DNA of 64,000 nt from Nitrospirae bacterium YQR-1 (lineage in GTDB: Bacteria > Nitrospirota > Thermodesulfovibrionia > Thermodesulfovibrionales > Magnetobacteriaceae): assembly GCA_039908095.1 (NCBI GenBank), contig JAMOBJ010000018.1, forward strand, positions 1 through 64,000. The letters run 5' to 3'. The position numbers and the translations under genes were made by a program. The notes beneath the pieces are model-generated. The model saw only the letters and a program-made list of their open reading frames with translations. It was not told where the DNA came from and did no database searches. This document shows, piece by piece, positions 34,251-43,627 of this stretch; position 1 is the stretch's first letter; every line of letters begins with the position of its first letter.

Positions 34251-36164
34251 CTACTCCCAATTCAGCCGGAATGATTCGCAAATCTTATTAGCCTCACAGA
34301 TAAACTCCCATGCAACCCTGCTGTCACGAATGACGGAGAGCACCTCATCGGAATAAACACTGGCCGGATACCAGTTGAAAGACTCCGTAATTACCGTGTA
34401 GTCATCAAAGACGGCAAATTTATGGTGAAGCGGTGAGTATATACTCTCATGGTAATACACAAAAACACATTCCATCCAGTTATCTTTAAGATATTTAACA
34501 GGGTCCTTGAGGGGCCGCCATCTGCTTTTGTCCCATGAGGCCGGTAATGCCCCTGTGTGGACTATCATTCCGTTTAAAATTATCTTAACACGCACTCCCC
34601 TGTTTCTGGCGTGTATAAGGGCATGTACGACATCCTCCTCATGGTGCCCATGCGAGGTAACGCCTGTTATCCACCCAATGTCAAACATGGAGACGATTAT
34701 TGAGTGGCGCGCATTATTGATTTCCGTAATAATTGCATCCTGTGCCCTGTAGTAATCCCTAAACGGGGTGTAGTAGCTTCCAAAGGTATAGTAGAGATTG
34801 TACCTGCCCTCAGGCACTACCCCTATCCGTTGAACTACACCGCCCCGCAGTGCATGATAGATGTTGGAATAAATAGTGGCGAAGTCATGGGAATAATAAA
34901 CAAGGCCGTTTTCCCAGTTTCCGCCCCACAGGTGAAAGTGAAGATTATATGAACTTGAATGGACTATCTCTCCGTCAAAAATAATGAATTTCGTGTGCAT
35001 ACTTGCTATGCCGTGTCTGGAGTCACAGGGGGTGTTTCTCACTATGCCGTAAACCGGGATACCGGCCTTGCGCATTTTAGCTATATTCTGCACTGCATTC
35101 ATTGTGCCGACTGTTGACCACTCGCCGAAACACTCAACATCCACCCCCTTGTTTTTGGCATGAATCAGGTGCTCCGACACATGGTAATTGTCAAAGTCAA
35201 AAATCGCCATCTGAATGTAATGTCTGCCGTCAGGGTCTTTTTCCTTTCTTTCAATAACCCAGTCAATGTGCCTGTGAATCTCGTGAATCGGATGTCCCGG
35301 GTCCCACGCATTGCCCCGAGTAAAAAACGGCCGTACCGGTAAATCATTATATTCCCTGTTTACCTTATCATAAGCTCTCTGCACATCCTCATAGCTTACC
35401 TCATATGTGCGGTAGGTGTTTTCCGTCTTATATGCATGCTCAAAATCATCAGGGCTCACACGTCCGTTATGGAAATCATCCAGATGGGCAAACTTGTAGT
35501 TGTACTGAGAACCAAGAGACCTCCCGTCTTTATGAATGATATAGGAAAATGTGATGTGTGTAATACGCCCGTGTAAGCTCTCATAGGGAAACAGAGGAAG
35601 TTGATGTACCTGCCATTTTTGCCAGTTATGCCCAAAATCACCGCAATGATACGCATTTACGATATAGTACTCCTTAACTCCATCCTCTCTGTGCAGTTTA
35701 AGAACTACCCGTAGAGCCTTGTTATCGGAGTAATTGTAAAAAGCAAACCCGATGCCTCCAGGAAAATTCGATATGTTCCAGTTTTGAACGTTTGTTACAA
35801 ACCGCCTGTTACCTATCCACTTATACGATGGATGGCAGTACTGCTCAGCATACCTGTCCTCAACATTTTCAGCAGGATTTTCTTCTAACGTTCCGGCAGA
35901 GTACTCAGGCGTCTCGGCAGGGGGCACTGTTGTTTCAGCAGGTAAGTCAACAGGCTTTTCTTCTAATGTTTCCACGGTCTTTTCTTCCTCTATCTCAGAA
36001 GGGTGCACCGGTATATCAACGGATTTTGCTTTTATCGTCTCAACAGGCTTTCCCTTCACTTCAGCAGACTTTTCTTCAGTTTTAGCAGATTTCTCTTCCT
36101 TATCGCCAGTCTTTTTTTTCATATCATCAGGCTCCCCCGTTTTATCGTCGTACCTATCACTCAT
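34251..36164 (-). CDS. Phospholipase D-like protein with two intact HKD motifs
   Basis: A 637-residue protein with three parts: an acidic/basic low-complexity N terminus (residues 1-105, rich in Glu, Lys, Pro and Val repeats), a beta-rich domain (about 110-230, with GGIGFAFYNYSDNKALRVVL) of unknown kind, and two PLD halves. Both catalytic motifs are complete: His390-x-Lys392-x4-Asp397 (MHTKFIIFDG) and His580-x-Lys582-x4-Asp587 (LHHKFAVFDD). The fold cleaves phosphodiesters in lipids or nucleic acid, or makes cardiolipin-like transfers. No signal peptide or membrane segment, so a soluble nuclease or lipase is likelier than cardiolipin synthase. It follows the Fic gene with a one-base gap. Confidence 0.85.
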   Translation of the reverse strand: MSDRYDDKTGEPDDMKKKTGDKEEKSAKTEEKSAEVKGKPVETIKAKSVDIPVHPSEIEEEKTVETLEEKPVDLPAETTVPPAETPEYSAGTLEENPAENVEDRYAEQYCHPSYKWIGNRRFVTNVQNWNISNFPGGIGFAFYNYSDNKALRVVLKLHREDGVKEYYIVNAYHCGDFGHNWQKWQVHQLPLFPYESLHGRITHITFSYIIHKDGRSLGSQYNYKFAHLDDFHNGRVSPDDFEHAYKTENTYRTYEVSYEDVQRAYDKVNREYNDLPVRPFFTRGNAWDPGHPIHEIHRHIDWVIERKEKDPDGRHYIQMAIFDFDNYHVSEHLIHAKNKGVDVECFGEWSTVGTMNAVQNIAKMRKAGIPVYGIVRNTPCDSRHGIASMHTKFIIFDGEIVHSSSYNLHFHLWGGNWENGLVYYSHDFATIYSNIYHALRGGVVQRIGVVPEGRYNLYYTFGSYYTPFRDYYRAQDAIITEINNARHSIIVSMFDIGWITGVTSHGHHEEDVVHALIHARNRGVRVKIILNGMIVHTGALPASWDKSRWRPLKDPVKYLKDNWMECVFVYYHESIYSPLHHKFAVFDDYTVITESFNWYPASVYSDEVLSVIRDSRVAWEFICEANKICESFRLNWE

Positions 36165-36165
36165 A

Positions 36166-37794
36166 TCACCTCTGTATTTTGTACGTATAGTTTAACCCTT
36201 TGTTATTATAAATGAGGCCTGCCTCGGCAGATGAAACGGAGACGTTGAAGTATTTGTACTCATAGTGATGTTGGTGAAGCTCTATTGTAAAGTCAACGTC
36301 AAAAGTCCTTGTCCCCTTTATGTCCATTACTGTTTCTTTTATAAAGAAATTACCTTTTAATGTAAAGATCTTTTCCCACGGGTCTTTCTCCTTTTTAGTA
36401 AAACCGCAGTGTATGCTCATGTTACTAAGGGTAAGCTCATCCGGACACACCACACGGCACTGGTCCTGAAGCCTTGCAAAAAGTGGGTCGTCAGCATTAA
36501 CCACAAAGGCCAGGAAATGAACCTCCAGTTTCTGTACTTTATCATCTATCTGCCTGAAGTAAAAACCCGAGTCAAAAGCCACGTTGTAAATTTGCTTGGT
36601 TATATTGCCAAGGTGCTCTATCTTCCACCTTTCATAATAATATGCCTCAATAGCTGCCAGTATTCTCCTTTTTATATAATGGTAAATGTCCTCCATCGAA
36701 CCCCCATAACGCGGAAGGCACAGCACCTCTTCCTCCTCGTCAAAACTAATCGGGGGTACCCCTTTTTTAAGCAGCATGTGGTTAATAAAACACTTTCCGA
36801 CTCTGCCGTTGGAGTCCCAAAAAGGGTGAATTCCAATGAGCATGTAGTATGAACGTGAAAGGTCATAAATGAAAGAGTCGAGATTGTGGAAATTCTGTGA
36901 TGTCTCCCACAGGACATGTGCGAGGTTTTTTATTTCTTTATCAAAATTTTCACAGTCAAAGGTAACTCCGTTTTTATCGGGAAAATCAAAGGCACGGAAC
37001 TCACCGGCATTTGGCACAAGGCCTTTAGATATGGTGAGATGGATTTTTTTCAGAAAATCTATGCCCAGTTCCGTAAAATTATGGAGGTTTGAAAAAGTCT
37101 CAGCGTACATCTCTCTGAAATTTTTGTTGGCTATTACCTTTAATTCCGCTGCGCTTAGCTGGTCCTTGTGCCCGACAGTGCCCTTCATTATAGTCATTGA
37201 GGATGTACCAAGGTGGAGAAACAATTTTTGAAATATTGCGGTGTTTACATTCCAGGGAGTTTCCTCGCCCATTATTTTAAAATAATCCGACAGTTCCAGA
37301 TGTATATGATGCACAGCCGTGGGAAGGTTTTCCAAAGTGCTCCAGTTAAGATGCCTACAGATTTTATCTATCACATATCCGGAGTCCATCTCCTCCATTT
37401 GCTTATCCTCCAGCTCTATGATTGACCTAAGCAGAGGGACAAGTTTTTTGAACCGTTCAGTTAAAAGCCACGCAAGGTGCCCGGCATAGTCTTTCTTTAA
37501 TGCGCCAAGGGCATTGAGTAAATCAATATTAACCCCATATCCTCTGTAGCCAAGGGAGTTTATAACAAAGAGCCTTTTTTCTATCTCAAATATCGTGTGA
37601 TTATATAAATCCTTGTTATAATGCCATTTCTTATAATAATAGAGCATTTCCGTCAGGTTATCAGGGCTGTCATGTTCAAGCTCGCCGAGTTCTTTGAGGA
37701 TGTGGTTAATCCTTCCCATAAGGGAATCATATAATTTCTTGCAGTGGTGGTCCCACTGATAGGCTAAAACAAAGTATCCAGCTCTGTGAGGCAT
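36166..37794 (-). CDS. Fic-family protein with a variant catalytic motif
   Basis: A 542-residue protein: a long helical N-terminal half, a Fic domain around residues 215-385 and a C-terminal beta-rich region (about 395-540). The active loop reads HPFWDSNGRVGK (residues 323-334). The catalytic His323, acidic Asp327, Asn329 and first Arg331 are kept, but the usual Gly is Ser328 and the second Arg, which contacts the gamma-phosphate in AMPylating Fic enzymes, is Lys334. Fic proteins transfer AMP or other phosphate-containing groups to proteins. An autoinhibitory helix (S/T)XXXE(G/N) was not identified. It is flanked by an EEP enzyme and a PLD enzyme in one operon. Confidence 0.82.
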   Translation of the reverse strand: MPHRAGYFVLAYQWDHHCKKLYDSLMGRINHILKELGELEHDSPDNLTEMLYYYKKWHYNKDLYNHTIFEIEKRLFVINSLGYRGYGVNIDLLNALGALKKDYAGHLAWLLTERFKKLVPLLRSIIELEDKQMEEMDSGYVIDKICRHLNWSTLENLPTAVHHIHLELSDYFKIMGEETPWNVNTAIFQKLFLHLGTSSMTIMKGTVGHKDQLSAAELKVIANKNFREMYAETFSNLHNFTELGIDFLKKIHLTISKGLVPNAGEFRAFDFPDKNGVTFDCENFDKEIKNLAHVLWETSQNFHNLDSFIYDLSRSYYMLIGIHPFWDSNGRVGKCFINHMLLKKGVPPISFDEEEEVLCLPRYGGSMEDIYHYIKRRILAAIEAYYYERWKIEHLGNITKQIYNVAFDSGFYFRQIDDKVQKLEVHFLAFVVNADDPLFARLQDQCRVVCPDELTLSNMSIHCGFTKKEKDPWEKIFTLKGNFFIKETVMDIKGTRTFDVDFTIELHQHHYEYKYFNVSVSSAEAGLIYNNKGLNYTYKIQR

Positions 37795-37864
37795 AATGTA
37801 TCTCCTCTGTCTTTCGAAAAAAATTGTGAAACTTATAAGTTCATCTTTTTAATGTCTGAACCGC

Positions 37865-39373
37865 CTATTCGATAACCGCATAAACACCTATATGGTCACT
37901 GAGCTTAGGGTCATTTAAAATTAACTCGGCTGAGTGAATTTTTACCTTTCCTTTGACCATGATATAGTCAATTCTGGTAAAGGGGTTTGTCGAGTTAAAA
38001 GTGTTTCCTCCACTACGGTGACAGTGTCTGTAAGCGTCTTTATATCCCACATCTTTCATGTATTCAATGGTGATGGAGTCCTCGGTATCATTAAAATCAC
38101 CTGCGATTATTGAGGCGTAGTAATCGGTGCCGTAGGTTGACTCCAGTACTTTAACAAGTTTTTCCACCTGTGCGTATCGAATCCGGGGGTTTTCTCCATG
38201 GTCAAGATGAATCGATGCAAATATCACCTTGTGTCCGAATATTTCAAATTGTGCGGCGGTGGCATATCTGTCCATTAAAGGATGGAGTTCCTCAACCAGA
38301 TTTTTATTTAAATCAATTACCTGGGGGTTAATTAAGTTATATTTCCCCGAAATCGCTATACCCTCAGGGTATTTATTCATATACATGTGGCAGTAACCGT
38401 AGAGGGTTCTGTAGTACATACCGGTGACATCTGACATCATTTTAGCTATCTGAAGTGATGTTTCCTCTATGCCGGCACCCTTTATCACCTCCTGATAAGC
38501 GCAAAGCTCGGGGTCATAAACGCAAAGCTCGTTAGCTATGCGTTTTAACCGTGTCGGGTCCTCATCGTGAACCCCATGGAGGTTAAATGAGCATACCTTT
38601 ATGTATGGAGGATAGAGCTTACGGTATTTTATAAAATCGTTTTCATCCATAATTGCCACGGCGCCGTTTGCAGCAAATCTGTTGTTTAGTCTGTATATAT
38701 ACTCTTTAACTGCGTTATATTCTTTTGAAATGGTTTCAACCGGTGTACCTGATCTGAGCAGACGAATCATCTCAAGGCGCCGGAGTACAGGGTCTTCTTT
38801 GTTTAATTTATCAAGCCAGTGTAAAATGTTTGAGCCCGAGAGGATTCCATAAACCCCGTTTAGTGAAAAAGCCGAATGTACTCTGTAGAGATAATTCAAA
38901 TCGGTGTTAAAACGGGCGGCTACGGCCTCAGGGGACATTCCGGTCCTTAAAAGTCTTACCATTTCAAGCCGCTTGAGAACGTCATCATTACGATTTAAAA
39001 CGTCTATCCACATGGCGGCACCGAGAGAACCGCTTAAGTCAACTCCCACTCCCTGAGAGGACATCTCAAGCCAGAGCTCTTTTAGGCTCTCACCAACAGC
39101 AGGCTCTGTTTCTACAAATTTTTTTATCTGATACCTGAAAGCCGTAAGTGCATCCTCATCAGCGGCTGCTTCCAACAAATCGTTTAACGCCTCTTTAAAG
39201 GAAACACGTGTCTTTGCAGCGTTTTTTAGTTTATCCCATATTTTCTTTGCCCATTTAAATGCCTGCACATCAAGGGCGCTATCCGCATCATCTTCCTTTT
39301 TCAAAGATACCAATCTGGGTAAGTGCGGTAAAAGAAAACTTGTTATTCCGTAAAGCAGAGCTTTGATTTCCAT
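37865..39373 (-). CDS. Endonuclease/exonuclease/phosphatase enzyme with tandem HTH-like repeats
   Basis: A 502-residue protein. Residues 1-110 are helical. Residues 131-178 and 195-242 are two related helix-turn-helix-like units (KRLEMVRLLRTGMSPEAVA and RRLEMIRLLRSGTPVETIS). Residues 258-502 are an EEP (DNase I-like) domain with all expected landmarks: SFNLHG, the catalytic Glu in CAYQEV, SIHLDHG, the GDFND motif, RIDYIMVKG and KLSDHIGVYAV. Likely substrates are DNA, RNA or phosphoinositide-type phosphates; the HTH repeats favour nucleic acid but may be protein contacts. First gene of the EEP-Fic-PLD operon, with AGAGG before the ATG. Confidence 0.83.
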   Translation of the reverse strand: MEIKALLYGITSFLLPHLPRLVSLKKEDDADSALDVQAFKWAKKIWDKLKNAAKTRVSFKEALNDLLEAAADEDALTAFRYQIKKFVETEPAVGESLKELWLEMSSQGVGVDLSGSLGAAMWIDVLNRNDDVLKRLEMVRLLRTGMSPEAVAARFNTDLNYLYRVHSAFSLNGVYGILSGSNILHWLDKLNKEDPVLRRLEMIRLLRSGTPVETISKEYNAVKEYIYRLNNRFAANGAVAIMDENDFIKYRKLYPPYIKVCSFNLHGVHDEDPTRLKRIANELCVYDPELCAYQEVIKGAGIEETSLQIAKMMSDVTGMYYRTLYGYCHMYMNKYPEGIAISGKYNLINPQVIDLNKNLVEELHPLMDRYATAAQFEIFGHKVIFASIHLDHGENPRIRYAQVEKLVKVLESTYGTDYYASIIAGDFNDTEDSITIEYMKDVGYKDAYRHCHRSGGNTFNSTNPFTRIDYIMVKGKVKIHSAELILNDPKLSDHIGVYAVIE

Positions 39374-39618
39374 ATCATATGCCTCTTAATTTGTGTTTTT
39401 CCAGTTGCCTGCAGATTGCACATTATAACCTTATTTTTATTTAAAAGGCAAGCATTTTGTTGTGACACCGGCAATTCTCATTGAACGAGTAAATTCCGAA
39501 AAATATATCAGAGAAAGGAAATGTATCAGATTATAATGAAAGACAAAATAACGTTCCGATTGGAATCCCGTTACATGAGCCTCGCATATTCAAGGTCACG
39601 CACATTCCCATGCGGGAT

Positions 39619-40137
39619 TTACTCAAATATATCGTTAACATTAACTACAAGCCCTTCTATGGCTTTAGAAGTAACAGTACCCTCAAATGCCGCAACTGAG
39701 TGTAATTTATACTTATCACCTTCAAGGGTTAATATCTCAATAGTTTGTGGTTCCGGCATAACTATCCAATACTCAGGTACCCTGTATTTCTCATATATCG
39801 CCTTCTTAACTGCTGTATCCATCTCATAACTGCCTGGTGATATTATCTCACAAACCATATCCGGTACGCCTCTTATCCAGTCCTTGGCAATACTCAGGTT
39901 TTCTTTTCTGATAAACAATATGTCCGGCTGCAGCCTGTTTACACCCTCATCAAAAATTACATCAAGCGGAGATATATGTACCTCTCCCAGGTTATTTATT
40001 TTAACGTATAGACCTATAGTAAGATGTAATTTACCTACAATTCTTTGGTGTTTAAAAAATGGACTAGGTCCCATGACTTCCTCTCCGTTGATGATTTCCG
40101 TTAAATCCAAATCTCTTTCAATAGCCCCCGTAATCAT
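39619..40137 (-). CDS. Uma2-family (DUF820) endonuclease-like protein
   Basis: A 172-residue restriction-endonuclease-fold protein. The active-site elements are the Asp in RLQPDILFI, the Glu in MVCEIISPGS and the tail YEKYRVPEYWIV that carries the conserved Tyr and Lys. Uma2 proteins are abundant in Cyanobacteria and in Nitrospirota-type genomes and are often found near mobile DNA, but their targets are unknown. It is a lone gene between the EEP operon and tig. An inverted repeat (39486-39498 with 39613-39624) flanks its 3' end and reaches into its last codons. Confidence 0.8.
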   Translation of the reverse strand: MITGAIERDLDLTEIINGEEVMGPSPFFKHQRIVGKLHLTIGLYVKINNLGEVHISPLDVIFDEGVNRLQPDILFIRKENLSIAKDWIRGVPDMVCEIISPGSYEMDTAVKKAIYEKYRVPEYWIVMPEPQTIEILTLEGDKYKLHSVAAFEGTVTSKAIEGLVVNVNDIFE

Positions 40138-40290
40138 GCTGTACTATAGTACCAAACCAGCGTTTTTGTCAATAATGAGGAAGACGTGCAATCATAATGT
40201 ATCATACTCCCGAAGCTGCCCGACTTGCCATATGCCATGAATAATGGTTATCGCTTTCTTATACCATTCATTTTTTAAAAACGACCTGTG

Positions 40291-40319
40291 TTGACAAAAC
40301 TTGCTCAATATTTTACAGT
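40291..40319 (+). promoter_or_regulatory. Sigma-70-type promoter for tig-clpP-clpX
   Basis: A perfect -35 hexamer TTGACA (40291-40296), a 17-base spacer and a -10 TACAGT (40314-40319, four of six matches). The predicted start lies about 35 bases before the tig ATG, which has the ribosome site AGGAGG. Confidence 0.65.
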
Positions 40320-40360
40320 AAATGTGTGCATTCAGTCATAAGTGATTTCAGGAGGTTGTA

Positions 40361-41608
40361 ATGAACAGTGTGGTGGAGGATGTTTCAATCACAAAAAAAA
40401 GGTTAACCATAGAGGCGGCAGCCTCTGAGGTCGAGCAGGAAGTGCAGAAGTCATTAAACGATGTCAGGATGAAATCAAGACTTCCAGGCTTCAGGCCCGG
40501 CAAGGCACCTATGTCATTGATAGAAAAAAAGTATAGAAAAGATGTGGAAACAGATGTTGTGGAAAGACTTGTAACGGAATACTATAACGATGCAATGAAA
40601 AGCTCAAACCTGCGAGCTCTGACGCAGCCTGTGGTTGAGAGCCGCGATTATGTAAGCAAGGGTGGGATTAAACTTGTCATAAGCTTTGAGGTTCGCCCGC
40701 CCATTGAGGGGCTTACCTACGATGGGCTTCCCATAAAGGCTGTTAAGGAGACTGTTACCGATGAGGAGTTGGAGGCACAGATAAAACGCATCTCGGTAAG
40801 TAAATCAACCTACACTCCGGTAGAGCGGCCGGTTGAACTCGATGACCTTATCGTGGCCGATTATGTTGTCATTGATGATAACAAAGAGCATGTTGACCAG
40901 TTTATAAAGATGGGGGCAGGTGTGTTTCCTGATAATTTCTATAAAGCATTAACCGGTAAAAACAAGGGAGAGACAACAGAGGTTAAAGTCGCCTTTCCGG
41001 AGTCCTACCCTAATCAGGACTTAAAGGGCAGAGAGGTTGACCTTAAAGTCACCATTAAGGAAATCAAAGCTCTTTCCACTCCTGAGCTGGATGATGACTT
41101 TGCTAAGGACCTGGGATTTGACGACCTGCAATCCCTTAGAAAGGCCGTTACCGAAAACATGCTTGCCATGAAAACAGACAGAGCGCAAAAGGAAGGTAAA
41201 GCCGAACTTATTAAGACTCTGGTTGAAAAATACGATTTTGAAATTCCTGAGACCCTCCTAAAGCATGAAATAGACGCTATCGTAAAGCAGGCAAGGACTG
41301 TTGAAGCGTACAAGGACCTCACAGATGAACAACTGAAAGAGAGATTTAATGCTGATGCGATAAAAAATGTAAAGACTATGGTGCTGATGGACGCTATCGG
41401 CGAGAGTGAAAACATAAGCGTTACAACTGATGAGCTCAAACAACGAGTATTTGAACTTGCCGAGGCATCCTCAATGACCCCTGAGGCACTGGTACAATAT
41501 TTCAATTATAGGGATGGTTCCCTTGACGGCATACGATACACCATATTCAGGGAAAAAGTAGTGGATGTCGTCTATAATAAGGCTAAAGTCACAGAGGAGG
41601 AGAGTTAG
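40361..41608 (+). CDS. tig: Trigger factor (ribosome-associated chaperone and prolyl isomerase)
   Basis: A 415-residue trigger factor. The N-terminal ribosome-binding domain contains the signature GFRPGKAP. The FKBP-type isomerase domain spans roughly residues 155-235 (VADYVVIDD...KAFPESYPNQDLKGREV-like region), and the C-terminal helical arms form the substrate cradle. It binds nascent chains at the exit tunnel and delays misfolding. It is the first gene of tig-clpP-clpX, whose order is conserved in many bacteria, and its stop touches the clpP start. Confidence 0.95.
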   Translation: MNSVVEDVSITKKRLTIEAAASEVEQEVQKSLNDVRMKSRLPGFRPGKAPMSLIEKKYRKDVETDVVERLVTEYYNDAMKSSNLRALTQPVVESRDYVSKGGIKLVISFEVRPPIEGLTYDGLPIKAVKETVTDEELEAQIKRISVSKSTYTPVERPVELDDLIVADYVVIDDNKEHVDQFIKMGAGVFPDNFYKALTGKNKGETTEVKVAFPESYPNQDLKGREVDLKVTIKEIKALSTPELDDDFAKDLGFDDLQSLRKAVTENMLAMKTDRAQKEGKAELIKTLVEKYDFEIPETLLKHEIDAIVKQARTVEAYKDLTDEQLKERFNADAIKNVKTMVLMDAIGESENISVTTDELKQRVFELAEASSMTPEALVQYFNYRDGSLDGIRYTIFREKVVDVVYNKAKVTEEES

Positions 41609-42208
41609 ATGCCCTTTATTCCTATGGTAATTGAGCAAACAGGCCGTGGTGAAAGAGCTTATGACATATATTCAAGACTCCTTAAGGACAGAATAATTTT
41701 TCTGGGTACTGCCGTTGATGATAACGTGGCAAACAGTATAATAGCCCAGATGCTGTTTCTACAGACGGAGGACCCTGAAAAGGACATTCACCTGTATATA
41801 AACTCCCCCGGCGGGGTAGTGACCTCAGGACTTGCCATCTATGACACTATGCAGTACGTAAGGCCGGACATTGCCACTTACTGCACCGGACAGGCGGCCA
41901 GCATGGGGGCACTTTTGCTTGCAGCAGGAGCAAAGGGGAAGCGTTTTGCCCTTCCCAACTCCAGAATCCTTATACATCAGCCAATGGGCGGTTTTAGCGG
42001 ACAGGCTACAGACATTGAGATTCATGCAAAGGAAATCCTGAAAATAAGGGAAAGCCTTAACCATATACTTGTTAACCACACAGGCCAGCCTCTTGAGAAA
42101 ATCAGTAATGATACGGAAAGAGACTATTTTATGTCCTCTACGGAGGCTAAGGCATACGGCCTGGTGGATGAGGTAATTGTATCTATAAAATCTACGGAAA
42201 AAGGTTAG
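41609..42208 (+). CDS. clpP: ATP-dependent Clp protease proteolytic subunit
   Basis: A 199-residue ClpP. The catalytic Ser98 ([10 protein letters not shown]) and His123 ([10 protein letters not shown]) are present, and the third residue, an Asp, falls within [10 protein letters not shown]. It forms the barrel-shaped protease fed by ClpX. The ATG follows the tig stop without a gap (TAG-ATG), with a ribosome site GGAGGAG at the tig end. Length and motifs are those of the main housekeeping ClpP. Confidence 0.96.
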   Translation: MPFIPMVIEQTGRGERAYDIYSRLLKDRIIFLGTAVDDNVANSIIAQMLFLQTEDPEKDIHLYINSPGGVVTSGLAIYDTMQYVRPDIATYCTGQAASMGALLLAAGAKGKRFALPNSRILIHQPMGGFSGQATDIEIHAKEILKIRESLNHILVNHTGQPLEKISNDTERDYFMSSTEAKAYGLVDEVIVSIKSTEKG

Positions 42209-42256
42209 TCTGTTTCAAAAAGGAAGGGACTATTTCTGATAAACAGAGAGGATAAA

Positions 42257-43492
42257 ATGGGAAAGAAGAAAGAGGACCAGTTGCGCTGCACCTTTTGCGG
42301 TAAACTTCAGAGCGAGGTTAAGAAACTGATAGCAGGCCCGTCGGTCTATATATGTGATGAGTGTGTTGACTTATGTAACGATATTATAGCCGAGGATTTA
42401 AAAGTGCATCTTTCCCATAAAGTGCAGTCAGGTGTTCCGGCTCCTAAAAAGATAAACACATTTCTAAACGATTACGTTATAGGGCAGGAAAGAGCAAAGA
42501 AAATAATATCTGTGGCGGTCCACAACCACTACAAGCGGATTTACAGACAATCCGAGTCTGATGTGGAACTCCAAAAAAGTAACATAATACTAATTGGCCC
42601 AACCGGTACGGGTAAAACGCTGCTTGCCCAGACCCTTGCCAGGTACCTGGACGTTCCATTTACCATAGCCGATGCCACCACTTTGACAGAGGCAGGGTAT
42701 GTGGGCGAGGATGTGGAAAACATAATACTAAAGTTGCTGCAAGCAGCCAATGGGGATATTGACAGAGCGCAGAAGGGAATTATTTATATTGATGAGATAG
42801 ATAAAATCAGCAAGAAGTCCGACAATCCGTCAATCACGCGGGACGTCTCAGGGGAGGGTGTGCAACAGGCACTGCTTAAGATAATAGAGGGAACGATAGC
42901 AAACGTGCCGCCTCAGGGTGGACGAAAGCATCCTCATCAGGACTACCTACAGGTGGATACAACCAATATACTGTTTATTTGCGGAGGCGCTTTTAACGGC
43001 CTTGAGGACGTGATAGAACACAGAACCGGAAAGAGCACCGTAGGTTTTGGTGTAGAGCTTTATACAAAAAAGAAAAGGGAAAATATAATATCGCAGGTAG
43101 CTACCGAGGATTTGACAAAGTACGGACTCATCCCTGAACTTGTTGGACGTCTGCCTGTTATAGCCACACTTGATGCCCTAAGTGAGGACGCTCTGGTGCA
43201 GATTCTTGTAGAACCTAAAAATGCCCTGGTCAAACAGTATGAAAAGCTGCTGTCTTTTGAAAACGTGAGGCTAAAGTTTACTGACGGAGCACTCAGGGCT
43301 ATTGCCAAGAAGGCGATAGTTCGCAAGTCCGGTGCACGAGGACTAAGGGCTATTTTAGAGGAAGTTATGCTGGATGTGATGTATGAAATCCCCTCACAAA
43401 GTGGAATAAAGGAGTGCATAATCAACGAGGAAACTATAACTAATAATGTCAGGCCGCACCTTATTTACGAAACTCAAATTGAACTGGCATAA
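42257..43492 (+). CDS. clpX: ATP-dependent Clp protease ATP-binding subunit ClpX
   Basis: A 411-residue AAA+ unfoldase. It has the N-terminal four-Cys zinc-binding domain (CTFCGK and CDECVDLC), Walker A GPTGTGKT, Walker [11 protein letters not shown], and the ClpX-specific [11 protein letters not shown] region. It unfolds tagged proteins and threads them into ClpP. Forty-eight bases separate it from clpP. The stop codon lies at the very edge of a dispersed repeat. Confidence 0.96.
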   Translation: MGKKKEDQLRCTFCGKLQSEVKKLIAGPSVYICDECVDLCNDIIAEDLKVHLSHKVQSGVPAPKKINTFLNDYVIGQERAKKIISVAVHNHYKRIYRQSESDVELQKSNIILIGPTGTGKTLLAQTLARYLDVPFTIADATTLTEAGYVGEDVENIILKLLQAANGDIDRAQKGIIYIDEIDKISKKSDNPSITRDVSGEGVQQALLKIIEGTIANVPPQGGRKHPHQDYLQVDTTNILFICGGAFNGLEDVIEHRTGKSTVGFGVELYTKKKRENIISQVATEDLTKYGLIPELVGRLPVIATLDALSEDALVQILVEPKNALVKQYEKLLSFENVRLKFTDGALRAIAKKAIVRKSGARGLRAILEEVMLDVMYEIPSQSGIKECIINEETITNNVRPHLIYETQIELA

Positions 43493-43627
43493 TTCCAATT
43501 CTAATTCAAAAGTAAACGCAGGCGGCAAGGAACTGGGCGACGTCTCCCCTCACAGGGGATTCCCCTTTTAGAGGAGACGCCCAGGAGCTTGTGACGAAGC
43601 CGACAAAACCAGACAAACCATAACAGA
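43491..43627 (-). repeat. Dispersed MITE-like repeat, copy after clpX with strong hairpin
   Basis: Starts AATTCCAATTCTAATTC at the clpX stop, then AAGTAAACGCAGGCGGCAAGG, a hairpin CTGGGCG..GTCTCC / GGAGAC-GCCCAG (about 43533-43584), and GAGCTTGTGACGAAGCCGAC. It is the reverse complement of the 28609 and 48348 copies. The hairpin could also end clpX transcripts. The next gene begins one base after the element, without a Shine-Dalgarno. Confidence 0.75.
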
